From Acidihalobacter prosperus (GTDB taxonomy: Bacteria > Pseudomonadota > Gammaproteobacteria > DSM-5130 > Acidihalobacteraceae): DNA of 64,000 nt. A program made the position numbers and the translations under genes. Every line of letters begins with the position of its first letter. Within the stretch, counting starts at the first letter, position 1. The notes below the pieces were generated by a model, which saw only the letters and a program-made list of their open reading frames with translations, made no database searches and had not been told where the DNA came from. The stretch lies in the NCBI RefSeq assembly GCF_000754095.2, contig NZ_JQSG02000006.1, positions 79,429 through 143,428 on the forward strand, written 5' to 3'. This document shows positions 33,829 through 41,191 of this stretch, piece by piece.

Positions 33829-34812
33829 CTAAAGAGGCGTGCGTTGCGTATGGAAGGCAGCGAATGAACGCCGGTCGCCCGCCCACTCCGCGCGCCCCAC
33901 GGTCGACTCGATAGCCTCAAGATCACCAGCCGTGAGCTGAATGTCCCCGGCGGCGGCATTCTCGGCGACCCTATCCGCATGCCGCGTACCGGGTATGGGG
34001 ACGACGTCGGCGCCCTGGTGCATCAGCCAGGCCAATGCCAGCTGCGCCGGAGACACGCCCAACCGTTCTGACAAAACCTGAAATTTTCCGAAGGCATCCT
34101 GATTTCTATCCATCGCAGGCCCCACGAAACGCGCATCGCCGCTCCTGAAATCACCCGGCCCGAAGCTCGTCGGGAGAGGGCTCCCGGCCAGAAAACCACG
34201 CCCCAGCGGCGAATACGGAACCACCCCGACACCCAGACGCCGCGCGGCGGGGATCACGTCGTCTTCCGGCTCGCGCCACCATAACGACCATTCGAGCTGC
34301 AATGCCGCGATCGGATGCACCGCAACCGCTCGCTCCAGTTGCGCCGCATCGCACTCCGAAAGGCCGATATGCCTGATCTTGCCCTCCGAGATCAGATCGA
34401 CCATCGCGCCAATGGTTTCTTCAACAGGGACACCGGGATCGATTCGATGCAGATAGTACAGATCGATGTAATCCGTACCGAGCCTGCGCAAAGACGCCTC
34501 ACAGTATGCCTTGACGCCTGCGGGTCTCCCGTCCAGATGAACCCCTGCATCGTCCCGCACGATCCCGAACTTGGTTGCAAGCTGCACTTCATCGCGACAT
34601 CCCGCCAACGCCCGGCCCAGCAACCGCTCATTGTGACCGGCCCCATAGCTTTGGGCTGTATCCCAGAACGTCACGCCCAGCGCCAGCGATTTGCGCAAAG
34701 TCGAAAGCGACAAGGCATCGTCCGTCGGACCATATCCCTGGGACATGCCCATACACCCCAACCCGACAGACGAAACGGTAAACTCTTGAGAACCCAACAT
34801 ACGCGTGTCCAT
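33829..34812 (-). CDS. Aldo/keto reductase family oxidoreductase
   Basis: A 327-residue NADPH-dependent reductase of the AKR superfamily. Features are the start MDTRMLGSQEFTVSSVGLGC, the barrel motif GVTFWDTAQSYGAGHNERLLG with catalytic Asp and Tyr, the Lys in LATKFGIV, the His in YYLHRIDP and the cofactor loop VVPIPGTRHADRVAENA. It resembles the class that acts on quinones and other carbonyls. GAGG precedes the ATG at 34812; a start at 34932 would overlap the divergent regulator. It is the obvious target of that XRE regulator. Confidence 0.93.
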   Translation of the reverse strand: MDTRMLGSQEFTVSSVGLGCMGMSQGYGPTDDALSLSTLRKSLALGVTFWDTAQSYGAGHNERLLGRALAGCRDEVQLATKFGIVRDDAGVHLDGRPAGVKAYCEASLRRLGTDYIDLYYLHRIDPGVPVEETIGAMVDLISEGKIRHIGLSECDAAQLERAVAVHPIAALQLEWSLWWREPEDDVIPAARRLGVGVVPYSPLGRGFLAGSPLPTSFGPGDFRSGDARFVGPAMDRNQDAFGKFQVLSERLGVSPAQLALAWLMHQGADVVPIPGTRHADRVAENAAAGDIQLTAGDLEAIESTVGRAEWAGDRRSFAAFHTQRTPL

Positions 34813-34920
34813 AGCCTCTACCTCTGGTAACTGAGTGGTGATACACATGGCGTATGCGAGGCTATATTCACTGGCAAATGGCATCCATACTCGCCCTTTC
34901 GTAGTAACCGGACTACCAGG

Positions 34921-35808
34921 ATGAGCACTCATTCATCCCCTCACGAAGCCAGAAGTCGCGGGCTGAGCGAGCTGCTGCGTACACGCAGGCTTAGACTGCA
35001 ACCTGCCGATGTAGGTCTGCCGATGGGCAGCCGCCGTCGTACCCAGGGCCTGAGACGCGAAGAAGTCGCCATGCTCGCGGGCATATCCACGACGTACTAC
35101 GTCTTTCTGGAACAGGGCCGCGCGGCACGCCCCTCGAGGCGCGTCGTGGATGCCTTGGCGGATGCCTTGCAATTCGACCCAACCGAGCGCGCTTTACTGC
35201 ACGCCCTCGCGTTGGATATGACCGAGGAAGCAGAGTCGGCGTATGATGCGCCTCTGGATCCGACCCTATCCGAGATCGTCATGCACCTCGATCCCAAGCC
35301 CGCCTATGTCACCGGGCGATACTGGGATGTACTGGCGGCCAATCGCGCAGCGCGCCTCTTATGGACGGACTGGCACCAACTGGCCCCGCCTGAACGCAAT
35401 ATGCTGCGCTGGGTCCTCACCGCACCCGCAGCACGAAACATATTAGTGGAGTGGGAGCAAGAAGCGATCGCACTGACTGCTCGATTCAGGGCGGCCGCCA
35501 TGCGCCACCCCGAAGACCCGGCATTTCAATTAATGGCTGAACAACTGATGGCCGACAGCCCATCCTTCAAGGACTGGTGGCCAAGACATGAAGTCGCCCC
35601 GCTTACCGATGGCACCAAGATTCTGCGCCATTGCGACCTCGGCGAAATACAATTAAGGCACATCGTCCTTCAAGTCGCCTCCAACAGCGACCATAAACTC
35701 GTGGTATTTCAGCCAACCGAAGAAGATCAGGAAAAGATCGAGAACTTGCTCACCCAGGCAGGCGCATGGGAAGCGTCTGTCAGGAGCGGCTCCAATGCGG
35801 GAAGCTGA
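34921..35808 (+). CDS. XRE-family regulator with MmyB-like ligand domain
   Basis: A 295-residue regulator. A helix-turn-helix domain spans about 14-95 (LSELLRTRRLRLQPADVGLP and RREEVAMLAGISTTYYVFLE, followed by the QGRAARPS basic loop). A C-terminal MmyB-like PAS-type domain follows, with PAYVTGRYWDVLAANRAARL and WVLTAPAARNI. MmyB-like regulators commonly sit next to, and divergent from, an SDR or aldo/keto reductase that they control. Here the gene is 109 bp from the divergent aldo/keto reductase start. Confidence 0.9.
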   Translation: MSTHSSPHEARSRGLSELLRTRRLRLQPADVGLPMGSRRRTQGLRREEVAMLAGISTTYYVFLEQGRAARPSRRVVDALADALQFDPTERALLHALALDMTEEAESAYDAPLDPTLSEIVMHLDPKPAYVTGRYWDVLAANRAARLLWTDWHQLAPPERNMLRWVLTAPAARNILVEWEQEAIALTARFRAAAMRHPEDPAFQLMAEQLMADSPSFKDWWPRHEVAPLTDGTKILRHCDLGEIQLRHIVLQVASNSDHKLVVFQPTEEDQEKIENLLTQAGAWEASVRSGSNAGS

Positions 35809-35919
35809 GGGCTTGGCGCTGAAACCGTCCACGCATCATGAAAGTAAGAACCGGATACATACGCGTTGATTCGGCTTTGTCCGGAATGCGGCTCCTACAC
35901 GGTTTTCCAGCATATCGAC

Positions 35920-36210
35920 TCACGTATTCCCCTCGACGAGCACCAGCTTGCTAGTGGTCGTCCGATGGCGAATCTTGAAGAGCGCTTGCGCTTCGGGATC
36001 TTGCAGAAAACTTTCCGCGTGGTGTCTTGATGGGAACTCAAGAATCACCATACGCTCAGGCTCCCAGTCACCCTCAACCACGACAGGCTGCACGCCCTGA
36101 ACGATATAGTGACCACCGTGCTTTTGAATGAACTCGGGTATGCGCGCCATGTACTCCCGAAATGGCTCAAGGTCGTGGATAGCGAGATCGAGTACAAGAT
36201 ATGCCTTCAC
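35920..36210 (-). CDS. DUF1330 domain-containing protein (probable end cassette)
   Basis: A 96-residue dimeric alpha/beta-barrel-type protein with GTG start (VKAYLVLDLAIHDLEPFREY) and the family core GGHYIVQGVQPVVVEGDWEP, MVILEFPSRHHAESFL and a C-terminal strand TSKLVLVEG. It is a clear relative of the cassette protein at 37603-37908. It lies just beyond the last recognisable attC (36351-36447), on the same strand and without an attC of its own. I read it as the terminal cassette whose site has decayed or been deleted. Function of DUF1330 is not known. Confidence 0.82.
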   Translation of the reverse strand: MKAYLVLDLAIHDLEPFREYMARIPEFIQKHGGHYIVQGVQPVVVEGDWEPERMVILEFPSRHHAESFLQDPEAQALFKIRHRTTTSKLVLVEGNT

Positions 36211-36311
36211 TGAAGCGCGTCTCCGTTTTTTCCGTTTAGAACCAAACCCACGCCATGCAAGGTAATCCACTTAGGCAAAAGACAAGACCTGGCCCCGTTG
36301 TTTCCCGAGCA

Positions 36312-36890
36312 TCAGTTCCCGATAGGGCACCGCATCAACGGCTGAAAGCAACCTAACGCGCATCCTGCGGCCAAACGTTCGACATGAGCGGCAGCTTGCC
36401 GACGGCGCAGCCGGCGGTAAGACATCCGCTCGATGGCGGGGTTAGACGCCAGATCTTCGACCATAGCGAAAAACTCAACGCCCTTTGCATTTTCTTTGGT
36501 GACGCGGAACCCAAGCCGACGATGGAACGCCATGGACAGGCGGTTGGTCTTGTACACGTGACTGCGCAGCTCAGTAATGCTTTCCCGACGCGCAAGCTCA
36601 CTCACTTGCTCAAGCAGCTCGCGCAGAACGGGCGCACTGCGATGCTCAGGATGGGTATTGAAGCCGCGCACGAACCAGGACGAGCCCGAGACCTGATTGA
36701 GCATGGCATAAGCCACCAGCAGATCGTTACGGCGCACCGCGCACGTGCGCGAGAAGCGAAGCGAAGCGAAGCGAAGCGACTCCCGGAGATTGGCCGCATG
36801 CTGTTCGGGATCAACTCGATCCCCGGCAAGCTCCGTGAGCTCTCGCAACGTGAGCAGATCAAGGGCGAGCAACTCTTCGACGGTTGGCAT
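36312..36890 (-). CDS. GNAT family N-acetyltransferase (cassette)
   Basis: A 192-residue protein with an acetyltransferase core: DLLVAYAMLNQVSGSSWFVR, NTHPEHRSAPVLRELLEQ, ELRSHVYKTNRLSMAFHRRLGFRVT and FFAMVEDL. The reading frame then runs on through the attC site to a stop at 36312, so the last about 45 residues are attC-derived, a common cassette feature. I chose ATG at 36890, inside the cassette; an ATG at 36914 lies in the previous attC. A five-fold GAAGC repeat lies in the coding sequence at 36753-36777. Substrate unknown. Confidence 0.82.
   Translation of the reverse strand: MPTVEELLALDLLTLRELTELAGDRVDPEQHAANLRESLRFASLRFSRTCAVRRNDLLVAYAMLNQVSGSSWFVRGFNTHPEHRSAPVLRELLEQVSELARRESITELRSHVYKTNRLSMAFHRRLGFRVTKENAKGVEFFAMVEDLASNPAIERMSYRRLRRRQAAAHVERLAAGCALGCFQPLMRCPIGN
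36351..36447 (-). other. attC site 1 (after the 36312-36890 GNAT gene core)
   Basis: On the minus strand the site opens with GTCTAAC (36447-36441) and closes with GTTAGGT (36357-36351). The interior is rich in short inverted repeats (GCCGCC/GGCGGC types) able to fold as the single-stranded attC hairpin. Its total of 97 bp is in the normal attC range. The acetyltransferase frame reads through it. Confidence 0.8.
36753..36777. repeat. Five tandem copies of GAAGC
   Basis: Five perfect head-to-tail copies of a pentamer, followed by GAC, in the N-terminal third of the acetyltransferase frame, where they encode the LRFASLRF-type repeat on the minus strand. Because the unit is not a multiple of three, gain or loss of one copy shifts the frame, as in simple-sequence contingency loci. 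Confidence 0.9.
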
Positions 36891-36898
36891 TTGCTGAT

Positions 36899-36979
36899 GC
36901 CTAACGCTTGCCATAACCGGCGAGCAGCAACGGCGCGAAGTGGCATTGCTGCGAGTCCGTGTCGATGGCCCGATTAGGC
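36899..36979 (-). other. attC site 2 (after the cysteine hydrolase gene)
   Basis: The minus-strand outer cores are GCCTAAT (36979-36973, one base off the RYYYAAC consensus) and GTTAGGC (36905-36899). The 81-bp element has a central inverted repeat around GCCACTTCGCGCCGTTGCTG. The hydrolase stop codon TAA lies within the first core, as often seen in cassettes. Confidence 0.8.
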
Positions 36980-37513
36980 TGCAAATTCGACCTCTGCACT
37001 CGGGACGGCAATGGCGCGAGGACCGAAGCTCGAGATATTGGTCAAGGTTGCGTTCTCGTGTGCGATGACCTGCTGCGGCGAAATAGCTGCATTGCCCGCA
37101 GACGTGTGGCCGTCCGAAACCAATACGACAGGAAAACCCAAAGCAAGCGCACGCCGGGTAGTTGTATCAATGCAGAACTCGGAGTGCATGCCGCAGACAA
37201 CCAATCGCTGAACACCGTCTTCGCGAAGTAGCTCTTCAAGGTTCGTTCGAAGAAACGCATCAGGCGTTTTCTTGCGTACTTTAAGGTCACTCGGCTGCAC
37301 GTCCAGTCCGTTGGCCAGTTGCCATGCAGATGTGCCGTGTTCCAGATAGCCCGACTCAGATTCGTGCTGCACGAAGATCACCGGCGCAGCTGCGAGGCGA
37401 GCCTTTCGTGTCACTTCGTTGATTCGGTGTATGGTTGCCGCGCAATCGAAGGCCGCACCCTCACCCTCACAGAGGCCTTGTTGTACGTCGATGACGAGCA
37501 CAGCTGATTTCAT
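36974..37513 (-). CDS. Isochorismatase-like cysteine hydrolase (cassette)
   Basis: A 179-residue protein of the cysteine hydrolase/isochorismatase superfamily: MKSAVLVIDVQQGLCEGEGA with the catalytic Asp, the Lys in VRKKTPDAFLRTNL, and the Cys in LVVCGMHSEFCIDTTTRRAL. The D-K-C triad is complete. Family members hydrolyse nicotinamide, isochorismate or various amides. The start at 37513 is inside the cassette; a GTG/ATG upstream falls in the preceding attC. Confidence 0.88.
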   Translation of the reverse strand: MKSAVLVIDVQQGLCEGEGAAFDCAATIHRINEVTRKARLAAAPVIFVQHESESGYLEHGTSAWQLANGLDVQPSDLKVRKKTPDAFLRTNLEELLREDGVQRLVVCGMHSEFCIDTTTRRALALGFPVVLVSDGHTSAGNAAISPQQVIAHENATLTNISSFGPRAIAVPSAEVEFAA

Positions 37514-37533
37514 ATGGGCAAACCTCGTTTGCA

Positions 37534-37603
37534 ACCTAATGCCTGAGTTCAGCCAGCCGAAACCGCATAGCGGTTTTGGGTCGGCTGCAGTGATTTGTTG
37601 GGC
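37534..37603 (-). other. attC site 3 (after DUF1330 cassette gene)
   Basis: Minus-strand cores GCCCAAC (37603-37597) and ATTAGGT (37540-37534, degenerate at its first base). A near-symmetric interior with GCAGCCGACCC opposite GGTTTCGGCTGGC forms the hairpin. 70 bp. The DUF1330 stop overlaps the first core by one base. Confidence 0.82.
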
Positions 37604-37908
37604 TATTGCGCCGCAAATTGTGCAACGCCATCGACGAATGTGAGTTTACGCTCTAGCGCCTTATTCCGGAATTGCAACGCCTCCGCATAGGCTGGAGATG
37701 TATACCATTCTTTGGCACGCTCCAAAGAAGGGAATTCGACGATGACAATCTTGCGATCGGTTGATTCACCCTCCACGACTACGGGGTCAACTCCACGGGC
37801 AAGATAGTGACCATCGTATTTCTCGATGGATGCTGCCGCATGCCTCATGTAGTTAGCCGCCGCCTCTTTGTCGAGGAGCTTCACTTCGGATATTACGTAA
37901 GCTGCCAT
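37603..37908 (-). CDS. DUF1330 domain-containing protein (cassette)
   Basis: A 101-residue protein: MAAYVISEVKLLDKEAAANY, then GHYLARGVDPVVVEGESTDR, IVIVEFPSLERAKEWYTSP and LERKLTFVDG. This is the DUF1330 dimeric alpha/beta-barrel. It is related to the protein at 35920-36210, with the same GHY-x-x-x-GV-x-PVVVEG block. The gene fills its cassette almost fully. Function not known in the family. Confidence 0.88.
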   Translation of the reverse strand: MAAYVISEVKLLDKEAAANYMRHAAASIEKYDGHYLARGVDPVVVEGESTDRKIVIVEFPSLERAKEWYTSPAYAEALQFRNKALERKLTFVDGVAQFAAQ

Positions 37909-37938
37909 GATAGTATTTCCTCCCAGTAGTCATCAGAA

Positions 37939-38007
37939 GCCCAACGTTTGACGTAACAGGCAGCTTGCGCGTAAGCGCAAGACGCCCCCTTGACGGAGGG
38001 GTTAGGT
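37939..38007 (-). other. attC site 4 (after GFA cassette gene)
   Basis: Minus-strand cores ACCTAAC (38007-38001) and GTTGGGC (37945-37939). The interior holds CTTGCGC/GCGCAAG arms, giving a strong hairpin. 69 bp. The GTTGGGC core is exactly complementary to the GCCCAAC core at the far end of the next (DUF1330) cassette. Confidence 0.85.
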
Positions 38008-38017
38008 GGCTGCTTAC

Positions 38018-38413
38018 TCATGGCATGTGCTCCGCCTCCGGCGGGGGAACAACCCACCGGTGCATTCGTGATTCGTAGACGGACACGCGGGGCGAGGGAA
38101 AGCTTGGATCTGCAAAGGTACCAACAGGGATTGCCAAGTACGCTTCCAGTCCATCGGACTCATAGAAGACGGTCGATCCGCACCGAGGGCAGAAGTGGAA
38201 CCTAATTCGCGAGCCCTCATCGCCAACGCGAACGTATTCAGTTGAGGCACCCGAAATCGATACATTCTCGCGAAGAAACCTGGCCTGCTCACCAAAGGCA
38301 CTGCCGGTTCGGCGTTGGCAGGCCAAGCAGTGGCAAATTGAGATACGCACAGGCTCGCCGACGACCTGAGCCGTAAGCTGACCGCAACTGCATGAGGCAA
38401 GACGAATCGACAT
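38018..38413 (-). CDS. GFA family zinc protein (cassette)
   Basis: A 131-residue GFA-fold protein with CSCGQLTA near residue 8, CHCLACQRRTGSAFG near 28 and CPRCGSTVFY near 75, the Cys set for two zinc sites. It is distinct in sequence from the chromosomal GFA gene at 19625, so it arrived separately. Role unknown; GFA-like proteins are common integron cargo. Confidence 0.9.
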   Translation of the reverse strand: MSIRLASCSCGQLTAQVVGEPVRISICHCLACQRRTGSAFGEQARFLRENVSISGASTEYVRVGDEGSRIRFHFCPRCGSTVFYESDGLEAYLAIPVGTFADPSFPSPRVSVYESRMHRWVVPPPEAEHMP

Positions 38414-38428
38414 GTGGGCCTCTCAGGC

Positions 38429-38516
38429 ACCTAACGCCGCAATTCACCGGCGGCAAAAAGCATAGTGAGGAACGAACGACGCTTTTTGCCGTCCGAGTGA
38501 AATTGCCTTGTTAGCT
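38429..38516 (-). other. attC site 5 (after AT-rich GNAT cassette gene)
   Basis: Minus-strand cores AGCTAAC (38516-38510) and GTTAGGT (38435-38429). The inner arms are GGCAAAAAGC opposite GCTTTTTGCC, a clear hairpin. 88 bp. The same GCAAAAAGC arm recurs in attC site 10, so the two sites are of one type. Confidence 0.85.
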
Positions 38517-38519
38517 GCT

Positions 38520-38960
38520 CTATTCAACCGACTTCCTCATAACCATAATGCTGCTGTTTTCTGTAAAGCCCAGAGACGAATAGAATGACGAGGGAATGCT
38601 ATCTCTTTGGGTGATCAAGTAGATTCTTGAAACACCCCGGCCTTTCAGGCTTATAGTTAGATTCCTAATAAGAGTACTGCCCACTCCTTTTCTTTGGTCT
38701 TTTCCACTTACGCACATTTCTTTTAAATAGTAAAAATGTGCGCCATTCCATTTTTGAATTTCACCGGCAAGGAATCCTATAATTTCACCGTCACGGACTG
38801 CCTTCAAGGAAACTGTATTTGGGCATGCCAGGAAGTCACTTAACCTTTCAAATGCATCTTCAATACTCCACTCTTCATTCCAAGGCGGTTCTTTGAATAT
38901 TGATACATAAAGTCTTGAGCATTCAACCAAGTCATCATTTTCTATATTTGCAATTTCCAT
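38520..38960 (-). CDS. GNAT family N-acetyltransferase (cassette, AT-rich)
   Basis: A 146-residue acetyltransferase: VSLKAVRDGEIIGFLAGEIQ, then YLKEMCVSGKDQRKGVGSTL with the Q/RxxGxG/A acetyl-CoA loop, and IYLITQRDSIPSSFYSSLGF. Its base composition is far more AT-rich than any neighbour, which indicates a distant donor. It fits snugly between attC 5 and attC 6. The arrangement resembles aminoglycoside- or small-molecule-modifying GNATs, but the substrate cannot be told. Confidence 0.9.
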   Translation of the reverse strand: MEIANIENDDLVECSRLYVSIFKEPPWNEEWSIEDAFERLSDFLACPNTVSLKAVRDGEIIGFLAGEIQKWNGAHFYYLKEMCVSGKDQRKGVGSTLIRNLTISLKGRGVSRIYLITQRDSIPSSFYSSLGFTENSSIMVMRKSVE

Positions 38961-38976
38961 GGCTCTTCATTCTTTC

Positions 38977-39075
38977 AGCTAACGTTTGACGTGAGGGGCC
39001 GCCGAAGCGGCGAAGCCGCGAAGGGAACCCACAAGCGCAGCTTGTGGGCGGTCACTCTCGACGGAATTGTTAGGC
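38977..39075 (-). other. attC site 6 (after RES-domain gene)
   Basis: Minus-strand cores GCCTAAC (39075-39069) and GTTAGCT (38983-38977). The interior contains GCCGCTTCG and CCCACAAGC/GCTTGTGGG arms, a strong hairpin. 99 bp. GTTAGCT pairs exactly with the AGCTAAC core that closes the following GNAT cassette. Confidence 0.85.
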
Positions 39076-39079
39076 CGCA

Positions 39080-39583
39080 TCAGGAATCTTTCGGATCGAT
39101 GGCGCGAACAACGGGAGCGTTGCTCTCATTCCAGCGAAAGAGAACCAGATGCCATAAGCCAGGGCGCTTGCGCGAAGGATCAATTAAACCGTTTGCCCCA
39201 ACTTCGATTAGCCGGTCGCGAACTGCCCATGAACGCGGAGAGCCTCCCGACTGAGCTTCCTCTTGCCAAGGTGCAGCAGCGTCAGCTGGATCAATACCAA
39301 TCGTTGCCAGTGCGGATAAGTCCCGAAGATCGACAATCCGACTGGCTTCGACCTCGATTTCGATGGTCTGAAGCACCGCCGACCGCGTATCTTTGTGGGC
39401 GATCATGGCTGCTTCAACGCCATCGACGGACGAGCTTAAGTAAAGAGTAGGTTCATTTGGCCTTGAATAACGTCCCGCCGATCTGGAGCCTGATATCGCA
39501 CTGGAGCGAAACTGAGGATCTATCGCCCGGTAGAAGGTGCCACGTAAAACTGGGACAAAAAATGATAGATCGATCTTGTGCAT
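39080..39583 (-). CDS. RES domain-containing protein (cassette)
   Basis: A 167-residue RES-domain protein. An Arg in GTFYRAIDP, the GRYSRPNEPTLYLSSS block and a Glu in DGVEAAMIAH match the R-E-S residues named for this family, whose studied members are NAD-degrading toxins usually neutralised by an Xre/MbcA-type antitoxin. No antitoxin gene is in this cassette or its neighbours. The start is set at 39583; a GTG upstream lies in the attC. It may be a solitary effector or inactive. Confidence 0.82.
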   Translation of the reverse strand: MHKIDLSFFVPVLRGTFYRAIDPQFRSSAISGSRSAGRYSRPNEPTLYLSSSVDGVEAAMIAHKDTRSAVLQTIEIEVEASRIVDLRDLSALATIGIDPADAAAPWQEEAQSGGSPRSWAVRDRLIEVGANGLIDPSRKRPGLWHLVLFRWNESNAPVVRAIDPKDS

Positions 39584-39603
39584 TGGGTGTGCCGGGGCGT
39601 GAG

Positions 39604-39682
39604 GCCTAACGCCCAAGTTCACCTGCGGTCCAGTTGCCGCGAAGCGGCGGCTGGGACGCCGGAGTGGAACTTGTTGTTAGGC
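39604..39682 (-). other. attC site 7 (after 39717 GNAT gene)
   Basis: Minus-strand cores GCCTAAC (39682-39676) and GTTAGGC (39610-39604). The inner CAGCCGCCGC/GCGGCAACTG arms form the hairpin. 79 bp. Confidence 0.87.
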
Positions 39683-39716
39683 ATCAACTCCACCTATACC
39701 GCCTCCTTTTCCGCTT

Positions 39717-40175
39717 TCAACATCCTCCAGACTCGCATTCTGGTGTGATGCGCTTCTGGAGTACTCGCCAGGTAGTGGGATCTACCCAGCCGTTGTTGAG
39801 CCAGAAGTGATTTCCGTGTTGATTGTCGTTGTACACGAAGATATTGCAGCGCGGAATTTTTGCTGACGCCAAATGCGTATACGCGTACTCAAGCAACTGC
39901 CTGGCGATACCCTGCCTTCGGTATTCCGGGACAACAGCCAAGTGTTGGATAGACCCCGCTCGACCATTGTGGCCGCACAGAATTGTGCCTACGACTTTGC
40001 CGCTTTCCGCGGTAGCGACAGCGCTGAAGCCTGGGTTTCTCTCAAGAAAGGCCTGAATCGCCTCTGGCGTATCAGACTCGTTCAATCCGATGCCCTCAAT
40101 CCCGGACCAAAGCTGGATCGCTTGCTCGTAGTCCTCAAACACAAAAGCTCTGTATGAGATTCGAGGTATGGTCAT
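39717..40175 (-). CDS. GNAT family N-acetyltransferase (cassette)
   Basis: A 152-residue acetyltransferase with ISYRAFVFEDYEQAIQLWSG, VVGTILCGHNGRAGSIQHLA, VVPEYRRQGIARQLLEYAYT (acetyl-CoA loop RRQGIA) and HGNHFWLNNGW. This looks like the YpeA/RimI-like branch, whose targets vary. Its ATG lies close after the start of the cassette. It is a third, unrelated GNAT in the array. Confidence 0.92.
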   Translation of the reverse strand: MTIPRISYRAFVFEDYEQAIQLWSGIEGIGLNESDTPEAIQAFLERNPGFSAVATAESGKVVGTILCGHNGRAGSIQHLAVVPEYRRQGIARQLLEYAYTHLASAKIPRCNIFVYNDNQHGNHFWLNNGWVDPTTWRVLQKRITPECESGGC

Positions 40176-40181
40176 TCTGGA

Positions 40182-40241
40182 GCCTAACGCTTGAGTTAAG
40201 CCGCGCCGCGAAGCGGCGTCGGCTTGGACGAATTGTTATAC
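40182..40241 (-). other. attC site 8 (after GIY-YIG gene)
   Basis: Minus-strand cores GTATAAC (40241-40235, one base from consensus) and GTTAGGC (40188-40182). The short 60-bp interior has CCGACGCCGC/GCGGCGCGG arms. The GIY-YIG stop codon lies in the first core. Confidence 0.85.
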
Positions 40242-41081
40242 GGATTCCAGTTGCTTCAGAGTTTTCCCACTGGCGTCCTTCCACGCGGTTCGGCCATTTG
40301 CGGTGCCTCCATGAATCACCGCTGCTGCCGCACTTGGGCTGGAGAATTCGTGGTTCTTAGTGAAGACCAAATGGCCCTCGGCAGATGCCAGAACGCCATC
40401 CTTGAGTAGCTGCTCGCGAGCGCTAATAACCCAGGGATAGTCTTTGGCGGAAGGTCGGAGCGACGAAACCGCCTGCGACTGAGCAAGTACCACGATGCCG
40501 TTCGGTGTGAGGTGGCCGCTAGCCTTGAGGCCACTGATCTCACAGAAGAGTAGGCGCGCCTCTTCTTTGGACTCAGGCAGTGCGGCAATGGGCACCAGCA
40601 CTTCCACTCCTAGAGCGGGAAGCAACTGCTCGATCTTTTCGAGGAAGATTTCCATGTCCGCGCGATCAGACTCGGGAAGCTTTGACGTTGTTGCCTGGGA
40701 GTTCGTAAGGCTCGCCCGGCCAGCAAGCTTTGCTAGTTCGATGAGCCGGCCTTCCAGATAGCGGATGTGGGACTTGGTAAGGTTCTCGTCCTTGCTCGTG
40801 AAGTAAACGGCCTGGTTCCAGAAGTCCTTGTCGACATGCTGCTTGAGCCGCGATTGGATTGACTCTGCTTCGCCGATGTAAACAGCCGGTCCGCCGGACA
40901 ATGGATCCACGCCGGTGAGCAAGTAGACGCCAACATTCCCGGCCTCCTCGCGCTTTAGAAGCTGGTCAAGCTCTGTGCGCGGGCCTGCAACGGCTTTACC
41001 CGACCAATTAGAAATCTCTCCGGTCCGCAGGCGCTTCGGATCGCCATGGGGTAGGTAGATTTTGATAGTGGCGCTAGGCAT
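40236..41081 (-). CDS. GIY-YIG nuclease family protein with DUF4357 C-terminus (cassette)
   Basis: A 281-residue protein. A GIY-YIG domain spans about 48-140 (GVYLLTG, then PAVYIGEAESIQSRLKQH with the conserved Arg, and a Glu in YLEGRLIEL as a metal ligand). The C-terminal region (about 225-281) is of DUF4357 type (FSSPSAAAAVIHGGTANGRT and WKDASGKTLKQLE). Such proteins are often found near restriction or defence genes, but the biological role is not settled. The start at 41081 is inside the cassette. Confidence 0.9.
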   Translation of the reverse strand: MPSATIKIYLPHGDPKRLRTGEISNWSGKAVAGPRTELDQLLKREEAGNVGVYLLTGVDPLSGGPAVYIGEAESIQSRLKQHVDKDFWNQAVYFTSKDENLTKSHIRYLEGRLIELAKLAGRASLTNSQATTSKLPESDRADMEIFLEKIEQLLPALGVEVLVPIAALPESKEEARLLFCEISGLKASGHLTPNGIVVLAQSQAVSSLRPSAKDYPWVISAREQLLKDGVLASAEGHLVFTKNHEFSSPSAAAAVIHGGTANGRTAWKDASGKTLKQLESV

Positions 41082-41092
41082 GTGTGTTGTCC

Positions 41093-41191
41093 GTATAACG
41101 CCTGAGCTCAGGTGCGTTTGAGGCGATGGCCGCTTTTGCGGCAGCAAAAGCGGGTGGCGGGTCAAACGTCACCTGCAACGATTTGTTAGCC
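41093..41191 (-). other. attC site 9 (after methyltransferase gene)
   Basis: Minus-strand cores GGCTAAC (41191-41185) and GTTATAC (41099-41093). The inner CGCTTTTGC/GCAAAAGCG arms form the hairpin. 99 bp. The atypical GTTATAC/GTATAAC pair on the two ends of the GIY-YIG cassette is a strong internal check of the cassette boundaries. Confidence 0.88.
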
